Shown piece after piece: positions 22,034 to 33,008 of a DNA stretch of 64,000 nt (its first letter is position 1; the number at the start of each line of letters is the position of its first letter). Made by a program: the position numbers and the translations under genes. Source of the stretch: Laguncularia racemosa (Eukaryota; Streptophyta; Magnoliopsida; Myrtales; Combretaceae); the NCBI GenBank assembly GCA_037954665.1, contig JBBMOL010000058.1, forward strand, positions 4,355,323 to 4,419,322. Direction: 5' to 3'. The notes below the pieces were generated by a model. The model did no database searches. It was not told the origin of the DNA and saw only the letters and a list, made by a program, of their open reading frames with translations.

Positions 22034-23074
22034 TGATGTGCCTAATTCTACTAAGAAGTACAATCAAAAGACTTAAGAAAAACAATCTCAAGTCAAGGCA
22101 AACCGGTTCAAAGAAAAAAGGGCAAATGGCGTGAACCCTAGTAAGATATGATGAAATCCAAATATCCAATGATATAATTATAATACCACAATCATAATAT
22201 CTTCTAACAACACCCTAATCTCATATAATCCACGCAAATAAACCTCAAATTCAAAAGAAAACCGTAACAATAAGAATCCCTTTCCAATAGAGAAGAACAC
22301 GTTTTCTAAAGAAATCTTCAATGATGATCCAAATAAAATTGATAAGTACTTCAAATAAGCACAAGAATTCGTGAATAACAATATGTATTTCTGACCAAGA
22401 ACTATCTCAATTCAACCCTAGATATGACACACTAGAGTAGAAAAGAAATCACAACAAAATGAAATTGATATAACTCACAATTTCAAGATGTTGCACTCGC
22501 CACAATTTCAACTCTTGGGATTGAAATTGATAAGAGTTTCGAACCAAGGTATGAACCCTAATTCTCATGTGAAATGTAGTGTTTAATCTACAAAATGATA
22601 AGCTCCTCAAACCCTCTCTTAAGCAAGTATTTATACTTGCTACTCCTAGGGTTAAAAAGTACTTAAAATTACAAGTTTGCCACTTTTAAGGTGGCTAACC
22701 CTAAATGAAAATTACAAGGAAATAAAAGTATCCTAAAACCAAAATATAACCAAAATAGTTCATAAAAGAAGAAATATATAAAAGAAATGGTCTTCAAGAT
22801 GCCGGTCTTCTATAGGATCCATCGGCCCAGCTCATCGCCGGTTCAGGTCGGTCCATGGATAACCCACAAGCTGAGTCTGAGGGAGTTTGTCCATTGCCCT
22901 ATAAAATAAGATAAGTGTGCCTGTTAGAAAACACAATACAAGAATAATAGAAAAGAGGTTAATTTATAAATAATTCTGGGGTCGATCTGCTCAAAATGTG
23001 CCCTCATCGCAAAAATTTAAATTCCTTTAGTTCTTGCCCTAATGATAGGTCTTATCGGATTTTGATTCCTATCG
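22034..23074 (-). repeat. Element II 3' LTR
   Basis: 1041 bp, ending on the plus strand in GATTCCTATCG, where the last base has changed from A, so the canonical TG start reads CG on the minus strand. It contains the palindromic TATA block at 22622-22641. It lacks the 175-bp extension found in Element I. Confidence 0.92.
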
Positions 23075-24255
23075 TCTCCTCGGGCCTCAAAAAGATTTGT
23101 CCTCAAATTTGGTAGATCAAATGTAGTAGAGACTTCGTTTCCTCCTAACAAACCACCTGAAGAAATATCACTGTAGAATAAAAAAATCTGAAATACCACG
23201 GGTGGTGATTGTTTTCTCTCCTCCATTTCTAGGATGTATCTCATCTGGAACACAAATAATGACCCATTATCCACTGAGGTGTCCCCTATCTCAACCCATT
23301 TCACTGATATTGTTTCCTCCTTTTCTAACTCATCTGTATGTCGCTGATCCTCATGGTCTTCTAATGGTTGGTCCAACTGCTCATTGCCCTCTGAGGCCTC
23401 TGAAGGTGAACACAACTATCTCTGAACATTCTGGCCCTCTAATGATAGACTCGTCTGACTTTGATCCTTAGAATACTCCAATGGTTTACTCAACTGCTCG
23501 TGAACCACTAGTATCTCTGAAGGAGAACATAACTGACCCTGAACAGTTTGGTCCTCTGGTAGTCTGCTCGTCTGACTATGATCATCAGGATCCTCTAAAG
23601 GTTGGCACATCGGTGTCTGACAAATTTTATGCTCTAAGGGTTGGCTCGTGTCACTAGAGCCCTCAAGAACCTTTGAAGGTTGGCATACCTGCGTCTGCAC
23701 AATTTGGTTCTCTAAAGGTTTGATCATGTGGCTATGATCCTCACGAACTTGTGATGGTTGTTTTATTTGTCTTTGCATCTCCTGGACCTCTGATGGTGAC
23801 ATAGGGTTCAATACTATACGTTTACCATCCTTTTTAAACATATAAGTATTTCTATACCCATCATGTAATACCATCCTATCATACAACCATGGTCTACCAA
23901 GTAATATATAGGATGCACAAAGAGGAAGAATATCACATTCAAGCTCATCATAGTACTTGTCCCCTATACTGAAGGGTACCTTAGTCCTTTGGGTTACATA
24001 AAGACCATCCTGATCATTTAACCAATGTAATGTATAGGGTTTGGGATGTGGGATAGTTTCAAGTTTTAACTTCGATACTAATGATGCAGCTACAACATTA
24101 GTACAACTACCACCATCAATAATAATTGCGCACAAGTTTCCTTGTACCCTACAAGAAGTATGGAACAAGTTTTCTCTTTGTCCCTCATCAATGGTTTGAA
24201 AGGAAGTTAAGTCCCGATGCAATATGTTAGTAGACAAATACAACTCACTTGACAT
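23017..24255 (-). pseudogene. Element II protease frame with tandem-repeat spacer, one stop
   Basis: ATG at 24255 opens 279 codons to a TAG at 23416-23418. The same frame continues to 23017, overlapping the 3' LTR. Residues 1-30 are a short leader. About 31-140 is the aspartic protease: ENLFHTSCR, then IIDGGSCTNV with the catalytic Asp, then YILLGRPWLYDR. Next comes a spacer of about five 26-30-residue repeats rich in Gln, Pro, Ser and Asp (starting CQPS, CQPL, CSPSE). The final part reads LRTNLFEARGDD and RPIIRARTK, spanning the LTR border. The protein would be a free protease with a disordered tail. With only one stop it may have been intact at insertion. Confidence 0.88.
23075..23081 (-). 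other. Polypurine tract of Element II
   Basis: Plus-strand TCTCCTC is the complement of GAGGAGA, abutting the 3' LTR as in Elements I and IV. Confidence 0.7.
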
Positions 24256-25495
24256 TTTTGCTTACTAATTTCAACAACCTCAATACACTTCACCACACCA
24301 CGACAACACACCCTTACACACCTACAGTGCTCACACTCAACTAATACAAGAAATGTTTATTGGTACTTCAAATAAAGTTAAGTGAGATAATTGAAGCACA
24401 AATAAATACTTCCAAGTAGTTAAAAAATTAAATTCAACTAATAAGTGTTGAAGTAATAAGTTCAATTACTTTCACACTTTAATGTTTGTTTTTGAATTCA
24501 AATTCTACTACTTCAATTTTCCTTTCTTGCCACGGTTTCACACCTACAATTGATCTTGATGTGCAGCACCTTAATCCACACAACTCCACAACATGGCAAC
24601 AAATTCAAATAAACATCCTTAATGCACTTTCCACAAATGGTAATAATCAAATTTCAAATTCAAATGGAACACAATCAATACCACTTAATAACTTCCTCAA
24701 CTTAATGGATGTGTTTGAATTTCAAATAAATTCCCTATTATCCCACACAATGCAATTATGAAAATTGTACACTTCCACTTCCAATTTGCACAACACAACA
24801 CCACACAAACACCTTCACACACACGGTGCACTTCTCTACTTCTACACAATTTATCAACCGCAACTTACAACAACATACACGTCACATGTAACACAAAACT
24901 TTTTCAATTCATTACTCTTCTCAAAGAAATTTCAAGGATAATCACGTTGCAAAATTCTTCACTTCAAATACAAATCCAATCCGCAACTTACATAAGAAGG
25001 CAGCAAATTAAATTTGAAAATCAAACAACTACATTAATTGCAACCCCTCCACATTTGGTAAGATGTAATTTTTTCAAATTCAAACAAATACACTTAATTC
25101 CTTCACTCTTAATGCTTGTTTTGAAATCAAATAACTTCCCTTCTTACACACTAATCAAATCTGGAAATTGCAAATGTTCTCCCCAATTCCGAATTCAAAC
25201 AATGTAAGAACCACAATTCTCTTCCTACACAATTGCACTTTCGAAATTGCACTAAAAAAATGCACTATCTTTCCTCTTCCTTCACGGTGAAGTCCACAAC
25301 ATAGAAGCTTCAACAAGTACTTCAAAATCACTCCAACATGCAGCAAATTCAACTCCTACTCAAGACAATTCACTCCACTTCAAACAACTACAACAACAAT
25401 TTCAATTTACCCGCAATTTTAGAATTGATGATGTAAGAACATGAACCCTAAATTTCCAAAATTCAAAATCACATAATCCCTTCTCACAACCACAA
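24256..25495 (-). other. Element II non-coding leader
   Basis: About 1.24 kb. Read on the minus strand it contains palindrome-plus-CATTAA modules (complements at about 24478-24500, 24701-24726 and 25109-25132) and GTG-rich stretches, like the leader of Element I. The plus-strand open frames at 24486-24761 and 24758-25207 are low-complexity shadows rich in Thr, Asn, His and Gln. Confidence 0.7.
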
Positions 25496-25507
25496 GCTCT
25501 GATACCA
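25496..25507 (-). other. Element II primer-binding site
   Basis: Plus-strand gctctgatacca is the complement of TGGTATCAGAGC, a perfect 12-base match to the initiator-Met tRNA 3' end, six bases from the 5' LTR. Confidence 0.92.
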
Positions 25508-25513
25508 AAAAGA

Positions 25514-26554
25514 TGATGTGCCTAATTCCACTAAGAAGTACAATCAAAAGACTTAAGAAAAACAATCTCAAGTCAAGGCAAACCAGTTCCAAAAAAAAAG
25601 GGCAAATGGCGTGAACCCTAGTAAGATATGATGAAATCCAAATATCCAATGATATAATTATAATATCACAATCATAATATCTTCTAACAACACCCTAATC
25701 TCATATAATCCACGAAAATAAACCTCAAATTCAAAGGAAAACCGTAACAATAAGAATTCCTTTCCAATAGAGAAGAACACGTTTTCAAGTGGATTCTTCA
25801 ATGATGATCCGAATAAAATTGATAAGTACTTCAAATAAGCACAAGAATTCGTGAATAACAATATGTATTTCTGACCAAGAACTATCTCAATTCAACCCTA
25901 GATATGACACACTAGAGTAGAAAAGAAATCACAACAAAATGAAATTGATATAACTCACAATTTCAAGATGTTGCACTCGCCACAATTTCAACTCTTGGGA
26001 TTGAAATTGATAAGAGTTTGGAGCCAAGGTATGAACCCTAATTCTCACGTGAAATGTAGTGTTTAATCTGCAAAATGATAAGCTCCTCAAACCCTGTCTT
26101 AAGCAAGTATTTATATTTGCTACTCCTAGGGTTAAAAAGTGCTCAAAATTACAAGTTTGCCACTTTTAAGGTGGCTAACCCTAAATGAAAATTACAAGGA
26201 AATAAAAGTGTCCCAAAACCAAAATACAACCAAAATAGTTCATAAAAGAAGAAATATATAAAAGAAATGGTCTTCAAGATGTCGGTCTTCTATAGGATCC
26301 ATCGGCCCAGCTCATTGCCGGTTCAGGTCGGTCCATGGATAACCCACAAGCTGAGTCTGAGAGAGTTTGTCCATTGCCCTATAAAATATGATAAGTGTGC
26401 CTGTTAGAAAACAAAATACAAGAATAATAGAAAAGAGGTTAATTTATAAATAATTCCGGGGTCGATCTGCTCAAAATGTGCCCTCATCGCCAAAATTTGA
26501 ATTCCTTTAGTTCTTACCCTAATGATAGGTCTTATTGGATTTTGATTCCTATCA
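25514..26554 (-). repeat. Element II 5' LTR
   Basis: 1041 bp, TGATAGGAATC...GGCACATCA on the minus strand, with the palindromic TATA block at 26102-26121. About 96.5% identical to 22034-23074 by hand count. A cluster of five differences near 25787-25794 may be one event. Confidence 0.93.
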
Positions 26555-26559
26555 AAATG

Positions 26560-27480
26560 TGACATAAGCAGAGATTAATGTTTTTTTTGAACAACAGGTG
26601 GTAGCATTTATATCCCTTTTGAGTTGATGAGTAACCTAGGAAAATACATTTGATGGCTTGAGGGTCAAGTTTACTTCTATGTTGGCTATGGACATAAACA
26701 AAAGTTGTGCACCCAAACACCCTAGGTGTAAGGTCGTTTGAGGCTTTGAAATGTGGGCAGAAATTGTTAAGAAGTTCTATGGGACTTTTGTTGTCTAGGA
26801 CACATGAGGGAAGTCTATTTATCACTTATGTAGTAGTTAGAACAACCTCCCCCCTAGTTGGACCTAAGAACATTCCCTTGAAAGAACAAAGCTTGTGTGG
26901 TGTTAAGTAAGTGCCCATTTTTCCTTTCAGCTACCCCATTCTATTAGATCGTGTTAACACATGATGAATCATGAATAATGCCTTGAGATTGAAAGTAGGG
27001 TGATAGTGTTTGGTTGAAATAGTCCTTAACATTATTTGTTCGAATTTTTTTTTTTTACCCCAAATTGATTTTGAATCATAGAAAAAAAATTAGGTATAAT
27101 AGTGTTGACATTAGATTTCTGTTTTAGAAGATATAACCATGTAACCCGAGTGCCATCATCAATTAGTGATACAAACCAATGAGCTCCAAAAACATTAGGG
27201 ATAGTAAAAGGTCTCCATATGTCACTATGAATCAAATGAAAAGGATGTAAACTTCTTTTATTACTAATAAGAAAGGACACATGAGTATGTTTGCAAATTC
27301 ACAAACATCATAGTGAAACTAAAAAATATTTAATCCTTGAAACAAATGGGGAAACATGACTTTGAGAACTCTAAAAGATGGATGTCTAATATGTAGGTGG
27401 TATAACTAGTGGACATCTTTATTTGAAGAATTGAGAAAAGACAGATTACTCCTAGGTTTTTGAGAAGATTCAAGGTGATA
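26560..27480 (-). pseudogene. Copia integrase
   Basis: Downstream of a GAG-pre-integrase block (HQLYHLHIRHPSF ... CEFAKHTHVSF near 27420-27260), the minus frame 27280-27032 shows HLIHSDIW and GAHWFVSLIDDGTRVTW. These hold the two catalytic Asp residues of the DDE core. The segment 26825-26560 has SPIELLNNFCPHF, RVFGCTTFVYV and CIFLGYSSTQKGYKCYH, the C-terminal region of copia integrases. Frameshifts separate the pieces. Element II begins directly after the KCYH block, inside the integrase-RT linker. Confidence 0.9.
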
Positions 27481-27899
27481 AAGGCCACTACTTTTCTTAG
27501 CAAGTCCAATTCTCCTCCTTATGTCTTGATCCTAAAAAACACAATAAGAAAGGTAAAAAATGGCGTAACATTTAAGGTCACTAGTGAGTTTTTTAATGGA
27601 GACAAAGTTAGCTGATAACTTTGGTACATGAAAAACATTCTTTAAGGTAAGAGTAGGCATCATATGTATGTCTCCAATCTTGCAACAGTAGCTAAAGTAC
27701 CATTGGCCACTGCAATTTTCCTATTACTAGGGCATGAGGTGTATGTGTGGAAGAGTTGAGACATGTGGGTTATATGGTTTGTGGCCCCTAGAGTCTATTA
27801 TCCATGCACTAGTATGTAAGTTTTTTGAGGCATTCATGTAAAGAGGGGACAGAGATTTACCTGAAAGAGTTAGAGAACATTATTTAGAGGCCTTTTCTA

Positions 27900-29020
27900 A
27901 GGATCTTCACAAATTTCTTAGCTTCTCAATCTCTTTACTATTGAGCCCCCCAATTATTGGGTTTTCTTTAGTTCTAGACTGTTATGCCATGTGTGTGTGA
28001 GGTCTTTGCTGGCCTCCATAGTTTCCCCAGTTTCCCCACTTTAGGCTTGGTGGCTTACTAGTTAGCTTCTAGCACCTTTCTTTTGTGTGCCTCGGTTTCT
28101 TGCAATAAGTGCACCATAGATTGTCTTTATTCTCTTTAATCTAATTTTCCCTATTCAGGTATTTGGACTGGTCACTTTTACAATTCTCTTAATGTTATGT
28201 CCTTGTAGCTAGGGTTGACCTATCTGTTGTTTTGGATTCAAGCATAACAGCACGTCGTCTTTCTTTTGCTTGTATCAATGAGATGGTTTCCTCTAGGGAG
28301 GGTGTTTCCTCTTTTTGAAGAATCTGGACCCCAACCTAATCAAAATTTGGATTCAATTCAGCTAAAAAAATCATAAAAATGATCTTTTTCAATGAAGTTC
28401 TTCAAGATTGCAATATCCTCAGGGTGTTTCATTTAAAAAACTCAATAGTGATCGAGTTCTTACCATAGATTTTACAGTATAGTTGCATATTTTGCGATTG
28501 ATTTGTCCCCTTGCTTAGTGGCTCCAATTTTGACTTTGATCTCATATACTTGAGTAACATCATGAGCTTTTGAATATGTGCGATGTAGGAAGTCCCAAAT
28601 CTCTTTTGTTGTATTAAGAAACATACATGTGTCACTTATTGTGGATTCTATTGAATCCCATAGCCAAGACATTATCATTGAATCCTCTTCATCCCATGCT
28701 TTAAAAGTGGAGTCATCTTCTGTTGGTCCAGTCTTGAGAAGGTGATTAAGTCTCCCTTTGCCTTTGAGATAAGTGCAGACAAATTGAAACCATTTGAGAT
28801 AATTCTTCTTGTTGAATTTGCAAGAGATTCCAATATTTTGTAATTCTCTAATTTTTTGAGCATTATTGGATTTTTCGAATGTTTTAAGGCTATTGATAAT
28901 TTTAGACATGATGATAGAAAGTGATGTTAAGCAATTAAGGCTATTAGACACAAAAACCCTAGGAACGAAGCTTAAAGCTTTGATACCATGAAGCAAAATA
29001 TGAAGAAAAAAAATTCTCAT
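27900..29020 (-). pseudogene. Copia gag with zinc knuckle
   Basis: The 29020-28472 frame contains a UBN2-type gag domain: NYLKWFQFVCTYLKGKGR, WDEEDSMIMSWLWDSIE, TKEIWDFLHRTYSK. Further on, near 28130-28085, the minus strand reads CTYCKKPRHTKERC, a perfect C-x2-C-x4-H-x4-C knuckle. Gag forms the particle and binds RNA. Stops lie between the two parts. The frame starts close to the 5' LTR, and its first residues overlap the LTR and primer site, so the true start is probably the internal ATG at the KIINSLKTF block. Confidence 0.85.
28977..28988 (-). other. Copia primer-binding site
   Basis: Plus-strand gctttgatacca is the complement of TGGTATCAAAGC, one mismatch from the initiator-Met site, abutting the 5' LTR. 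Confidence 0.85.
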
Positions 29021-29180
29021 TCATCTAACGTTTTAATTGTATAATATATAGGATTATAAGAACTAAAAAAAGTAAAAGATAAAAAAGGAAAAACTGTTTT
29101 TTTTTTCTAAAATATATCTTTTCTAAAAATAAACAAATCTAATTAATTCTCCTATTGTTTATAGCTCATATATCTTGACA
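28989..29180 (-). repeat. Copia element 5' LTR
   Basis: 192 bp, TGAAGCAAAATATGAAG to TATCTTGACA on the plus strand. Shorter than the 3' LTR because of indels in A/T runs. GTTAG follows as the target duplication. Confidence 0.88.
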
Positions 29181-29600
29181 GTTAGAAAGTAGGATCTCTT
29201 GCCCTTAACTATACATTGGAGATTTCAACATCATAATGTTTAGCCATGAGAAGGGTAGGGGTCTTCCTAAATGTCCGAGATTGATGGAAAGTTTCAACAT
29301 GATGATCGTGAACATGGAATTATCTCATCTAGGCTTGCAAGGTTCGAAGTACGCATAGATTAATAGGAGAGAGGAAGAAAGGGAAGTGCTACAAAGGATG
29401 GATAAGGCTCTAGCATCAAAACAATGGATAGAAAAATACCAAAAATCCCAATTATTTCATAGTGAAATGGTTAGTTTTAACCATGTTGCTTTGGTTCTCA
29501 ACTCATCCCACTCAGATAAGAAAGGAGAGAAAAGGTTTAGATTTGAGAATATGTGGATGACCTCAAAAGGTTGTAGAGAGGTTATAAGGTAAGCTTGGTA
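29181..29600 (+). pseudogene. LINE-B endonuclease, C-terminal part
   Basis: Directly after the copia element the plus strand reads GDFNIIMFSHEKGRG, then RMDKALASKQW and FRFENMW. GDFN holds a catalytic Asp of LINE endonucleases, R-x-D-x-x-L the substrate-contact block and FRFE-x-MW the domain end. One stop precedes the REEEREVLQRMD segment. It joins the N-terminal part at 19384-19740 once the insertion is removed. Confidence 0.87.
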
Positions 29601-30099
29601 AGAGCAACTACCTCACAGACATCCATTTCCATCGAGTGTAAAGATGAAGAAACGCAAGTTAAAGTTGAAGGAATGGAGTTAAGCAAGCTTCCCTAAAAAT
29701 GTGGTTGAAATAAGGAGGATTCAAAAAGAAATTGCTAATACTCAAAGTATGGGGGAAAAATAAAGATAGACAGTAGGAAAAAGAATTAATGCAACAATTG
29801 GAGCTTTTTTGGCAAAGGGAGGAGTTGTTTTAGCAGTAAAGATAAAGATTAAGGCAGTTGAAAGAAGGTGGAAAGAACACTGAAATTTTCCATTAATCCA
29901 CATTGATGAGTTGACAAAGAAACAAGATTCTAAGGCTAAAGGACAACAATGGAGAGTGGATTGAAAATGAGGATGAAATAATGAACAAGTTTTGTGGTTT
30001 TTACCAGAAGCTCTTGAGGACCAATGGAATGAGAGAATGGGGAAACATATTGAAATCAATCCTACAATTGGTTAATGAGGAGATTAATAGGAAACTTAG

Positions 30100-31300
30100 C
30101 AAGGAAGTGACAGAAGAAGAGATTACAAATGTAGTTTATTAGTTAGGGTCACTCAAAGCCTTAGGTTTAAATGGATTCTCAAGCATCTTTTACTAATGCT
30201 ATTGGTAGATTGTTGGAACATCGGTTATGAATGCTATCTAAGAATTCTTCCAATCAAGTAACCTACCCTCTTCCTTAAACTTGATTGAAATTGTCTTGAT
30301 TCCTAAGATTGTGTTGTCACAAGAGGTGGGACATTTTTGCCCAATAAGTTTGTGTAATTTCTTGTATAAAATTGTCTCTGGAGTATTAGTGAATAGATTA
30401 AAGCCTTTTGTACCTAGTCTAGTCTTTGAAACTCAAAGTTCTTTTGTTCTTGGTCATCAAATTCATGGCAACACCATTATAGCTCATGAAGCGTTTCACT
30501 TTTTGAAAACCAAAGCAAGAGGTAAAGCATGGTATACTCTAAAACTTGATTTGAACAAAGCTTATGATAGGGTTGAATGGGATTTCCTTAGTGAAGTACT
30601 TAGGCAATTGGGTTTTTATGAGAGATGGGTAAAGTGGATAATGACCTGTGTCACCTTGGTTTCTTACAGGTTATTAGTTAATGGGAAAGTGGCTAGTAAT
30701 ATTGTCCTAATAAGAGGCCTTTAACAAGGTAACCTATTGTCACCTTACCTTTTTATTCTTAAGTCAGAAGTTTTACCTAGGAATATTGAGAGAGCCATTC
30801 AAGATAGATAGTTAATAGGGATGAAAAAAAAAGGATTGTCCAATCTTGTCTCATCTCCTTTTTGCTGATGATTCTCTTTTCTTTGTAGAAGCAAATCAAT
30901 CTAACATGTAGGTGTTAAAGAGTTTGGCTGTAGATTATTGAAAAGCATTAGGACAAGAAGTGAATTTCTAGAAGTCTACACTATTCTTTAGTAAGAATGC
31001 GGAAGGAGGAGTAATGGAGGATATCTATAACATCATAAACATTCCTAGATCAACTAACCTAGGTAAATATCTTAGGCTTCCAATGATTTGAGGAAGAAAC
31101 AGGTTTGAAGCACTAGCATTTGTAAAGGATAAAATTAGAATGAAACTTAAGAGCCGGAAGAAGTGTTTATTATCAAATGTGAGTAAAGAAGTAATGATCA
31201 AATCAGTTGCTAGTGCCATTCCTACATACTCGATGAGTTGCTTCAAATTTCTAGCGAAAAGGTGCAAGGGAGCAAGCTCCTTAATTGCGTGATACTGGTG
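30100..31300 (+). pseudogene. LINE-B reverse transcriptase
   Basis: The 30281-30724 segment reads IEIVLIPKIV, FCPISLCNFLYKIVSGVLVNRL, SSFVLGH, KLDLNKAYDRVEWDFL and VSYRLLVNG, RT motifs 1-4 in order, with the first catalytic Asp (LDLNKAYD). The catalytic box appears near 30855 in another frame as LLFADDSLFFV, intact. Stops and frameshifts occur before and after. This domain primes on nicked DNA in LINE retrotransposition. The copy is inactive. Confidence 0.9.
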
Positions 31301-31849
31301 GGGACAACTAAATGAAGAAAGGAAGATTCATTAACAAAGTTAGGAGCAGGTATCATTACCAAAATCAAGAGGAGGACTAGGATTTAAAATCTTTATTCCT
31401 ATAACCTGGGCTTACTTATTAGACTAGCTTTGGGGCTGGAAACAAATGTAAATGCTTTTTGGGTACATATGCTAAAAAGTATTTACTTTCCTAACAAAAC
31501 CTTCTTGTAGGCATCTAAGGGCTCAGAGATTAATTGGGATGGGCAAGTATCCTTTAAGGGTGAGAATTGTTGGTAAGTGGTGCTTGTTAGGAGGTAGGTA
31601 ATGGAGAAAAAATTCATTTGGGTAAAGATGGTTGCCCACTTTACCAAACTTCATGGCATCTTTTCAAAATAATGTGTAGATTGGTAATATGATGGTTGCC
31701 AACCTAATTAACCATGAATGGAGGTGTTGGAAAGTAAGGGAGGTGAAAAGGCTGTTTAATGGGATTATTTCCAATACTATTCTCAAGATGCCCATCCTAA
31801 GGATTAATATGAAAGATCGCTTGATTTGGCCTCATGAAAAGACAGGCCA

Positions 31850-32160
31850 TTGTATGGTAAAAGCGGCTTATTTTTTCATCAAGAACAAAGAAGAAATTAG
31901 CAATCTCATAGCATCAACCTTACATAAAAAAGATAGCTCCTTTGGAATTTGGAGTGGCACAGTCCATGTTTATCTAAGGTATGCCACTTTCTTTGGAGAG
32001 CTTTGCACAATGCATGTTCTACAAACCATAACCTAAGTAAGAAGCATGTTATACTAGATGCAAAGTGAGCTTTTTGCAATGTTGATGAAACAATAGAACA
32101 TGTGCTTTTGTGTAGCTCATGGACAAAACTTTTATGGTATGTGGTCTTAGGGGGTGAGGA
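31850..32160 (+). pseudogene. LINE-B zf-RVT domain
   Basis: The plus strand near 31980-32130 reads CHFLWRALHNA, FCNVDETIEHVLLCSSW in shifting frames, the plant LINE zf-RVT domain (C-x2-C ... E-x-x-x-H-x-x-x-x-C). The first zinc pair is degraded to a single Cys. It sits between RT and RNase H as usual. Confidence 0.75.
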
Positions 32161-32439
32161 TTAATGTGCGATTACTACTCTTGATACTTGGTTGTTGAGG
32201 AGTTTAAAGGAGTATGCTGGAGCAAAAACCCATAGAAAGGATTTAGTTGCAAAGTTGGCCACAGTTTCATGTTGTATATGGAAAGAGAGGTGTAATGGAG
32301 GTTTTAAATATATTGACCTAGATATAGAAGCAACAATTTTTTCATGTAGGAATACTTCGATGGAAATAGAAAGTTTGGGTCCTGGATAATAGAAGAGTGG
32401 AGAACATCAAAATCAGGAATTGGGAGTGTGGAAGGGCAT

Positions 32440-32835
32440 TATGGAAGAGACCCGGCAATGGTGTTATAAACTTACGTGTAGATGGAGCATTGGATAGTCT
32501 AACTAATAGTGCTACAATAAGAGTTATAGCAAGGGATGTAAAGGCCTAAGTGTGTAGAGTAAATATGCTAACCCATGTGATGATAGTGGAAGAAGTGGAG
32601 TTTTATGCAATTCATGAAGCTCTCAAATTGGCCACAAGGGTGGAAGAGGATTGAAGTTGAGATGGACAACAAGGTTGTTTTCAACACATTATCTACAAAA
32701 GAAGAGGTGAGGTGGACTTTAAGAATAGTGCTCCAAGACATTCAAACTCTTGAAGGCTTATTCAAGTTAGTGAAGTACAAAATTATTAGACGAAAAGCAA
32801 ACAAAGTAACTGATTGGATAGCAGTTAATACTTGA
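32440..32835 (+). pseudogene. LINE-B RNase H domain
   Basis: The block begins NLRVDGALD (first Asp), continues EEVEFYAIHEALKLAT (Glu) and, after a frameshift, IEVEMDNKVVFNTL (Asp) and KANKVTDWIA. All key positions are recognisable but in two frames with stops. The A-run at 32993-33000 follows about 160 bases downstream and marks the LINE 3' end. Confidence 0.82.
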
Positions 32836-33008
32836 GAGAAAATGTGTCCTTTGGATTGGGATATAAATCTCCCATCTTTCCTTTTGGAAATTTTTAAGTT
32901 GATACTAATAGTTTCTGTTTGAATGATGTATTAGAGACCTTGTTGGTATAGTTTGTCTCTTAATCTTTAATGATAGATCTTTCCTAGCCAGAAAAAAAAG
33001 AAGAAAAT

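Larger units (their letters stand above)
22034..26554 (-). mobile_element. Element II: non-autonomous Ty3/gypsy-type element with only a protease frame
   Basis: Both LTRs are exactly 1041 bp (22034-23074 and 25514-26554) with an exact AAATG duplication. On the minus strand the order is 5' LTR, perfect initiator-Met primer site, a 1.25-kb leader with palindromes, one protease reading frame, the purine tract and the 3' LTR. Gag and all replication enzymes are absent and the element is 4521 bp. A hand count gives about 36 LTR differences in 1041 (3.5%), so it is younger than Element I. Its structure copies Element I, which argues for a family rather than two random deletion products. Confidence 0.95.
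19760..29180 (-). mobile_element. Ty1/copia LTR retrotransposon, interrupted by Element II
   Basis: Short LTRs lie at 19760-19968 (3' LTR) and 28989-29180 (5' LTR). Read on the minus strand they start TGTCAA and end TTGCTTCA. The minus strand encodes gag, zinc knuckle, integrase, reverse transcriptase and RNase H in copia order (integrase before RT). The primer-site complement is at 28977-28988 and the purine tract complement CTCCCCATC follows the 3' LTR. Element II (22034-26554) sits inside the integrase-RT region. Stops and frameshifts occur throughout. Confidence 0.93.
17690..33008 (+). mobile_element. LINE-B, L1-type element split by a nested copia element
   Basis: On the plus strand the order is ORF1 with a DUF4283 start (18022), endonuclease (19384-19740), then after the copia insertion (19760-29180) the rest of the endonuclease, reverse transcriptase, zf-RVT and RNase H, ending in an A-run at 32993-33000. 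The LINE sequence flanking the copia element is one continuous gene once the insert and its duplication are removed. Many stops show decay. The 5' limit is not fixed: 17429-18021 is non-coding, and its later part is probably the LINE 5' untranslated region. No LINE target duplication was found. Confidence 0.87.

Noticed and set aside
24486..25207. Two plus-strand frames in Element II
   Set aside because: They lie in the non-coding leader of a minus-strand element and are Thr/Asn/His/Gln low-complexity translations of GTG-rich and TTGAA-rich repeats.
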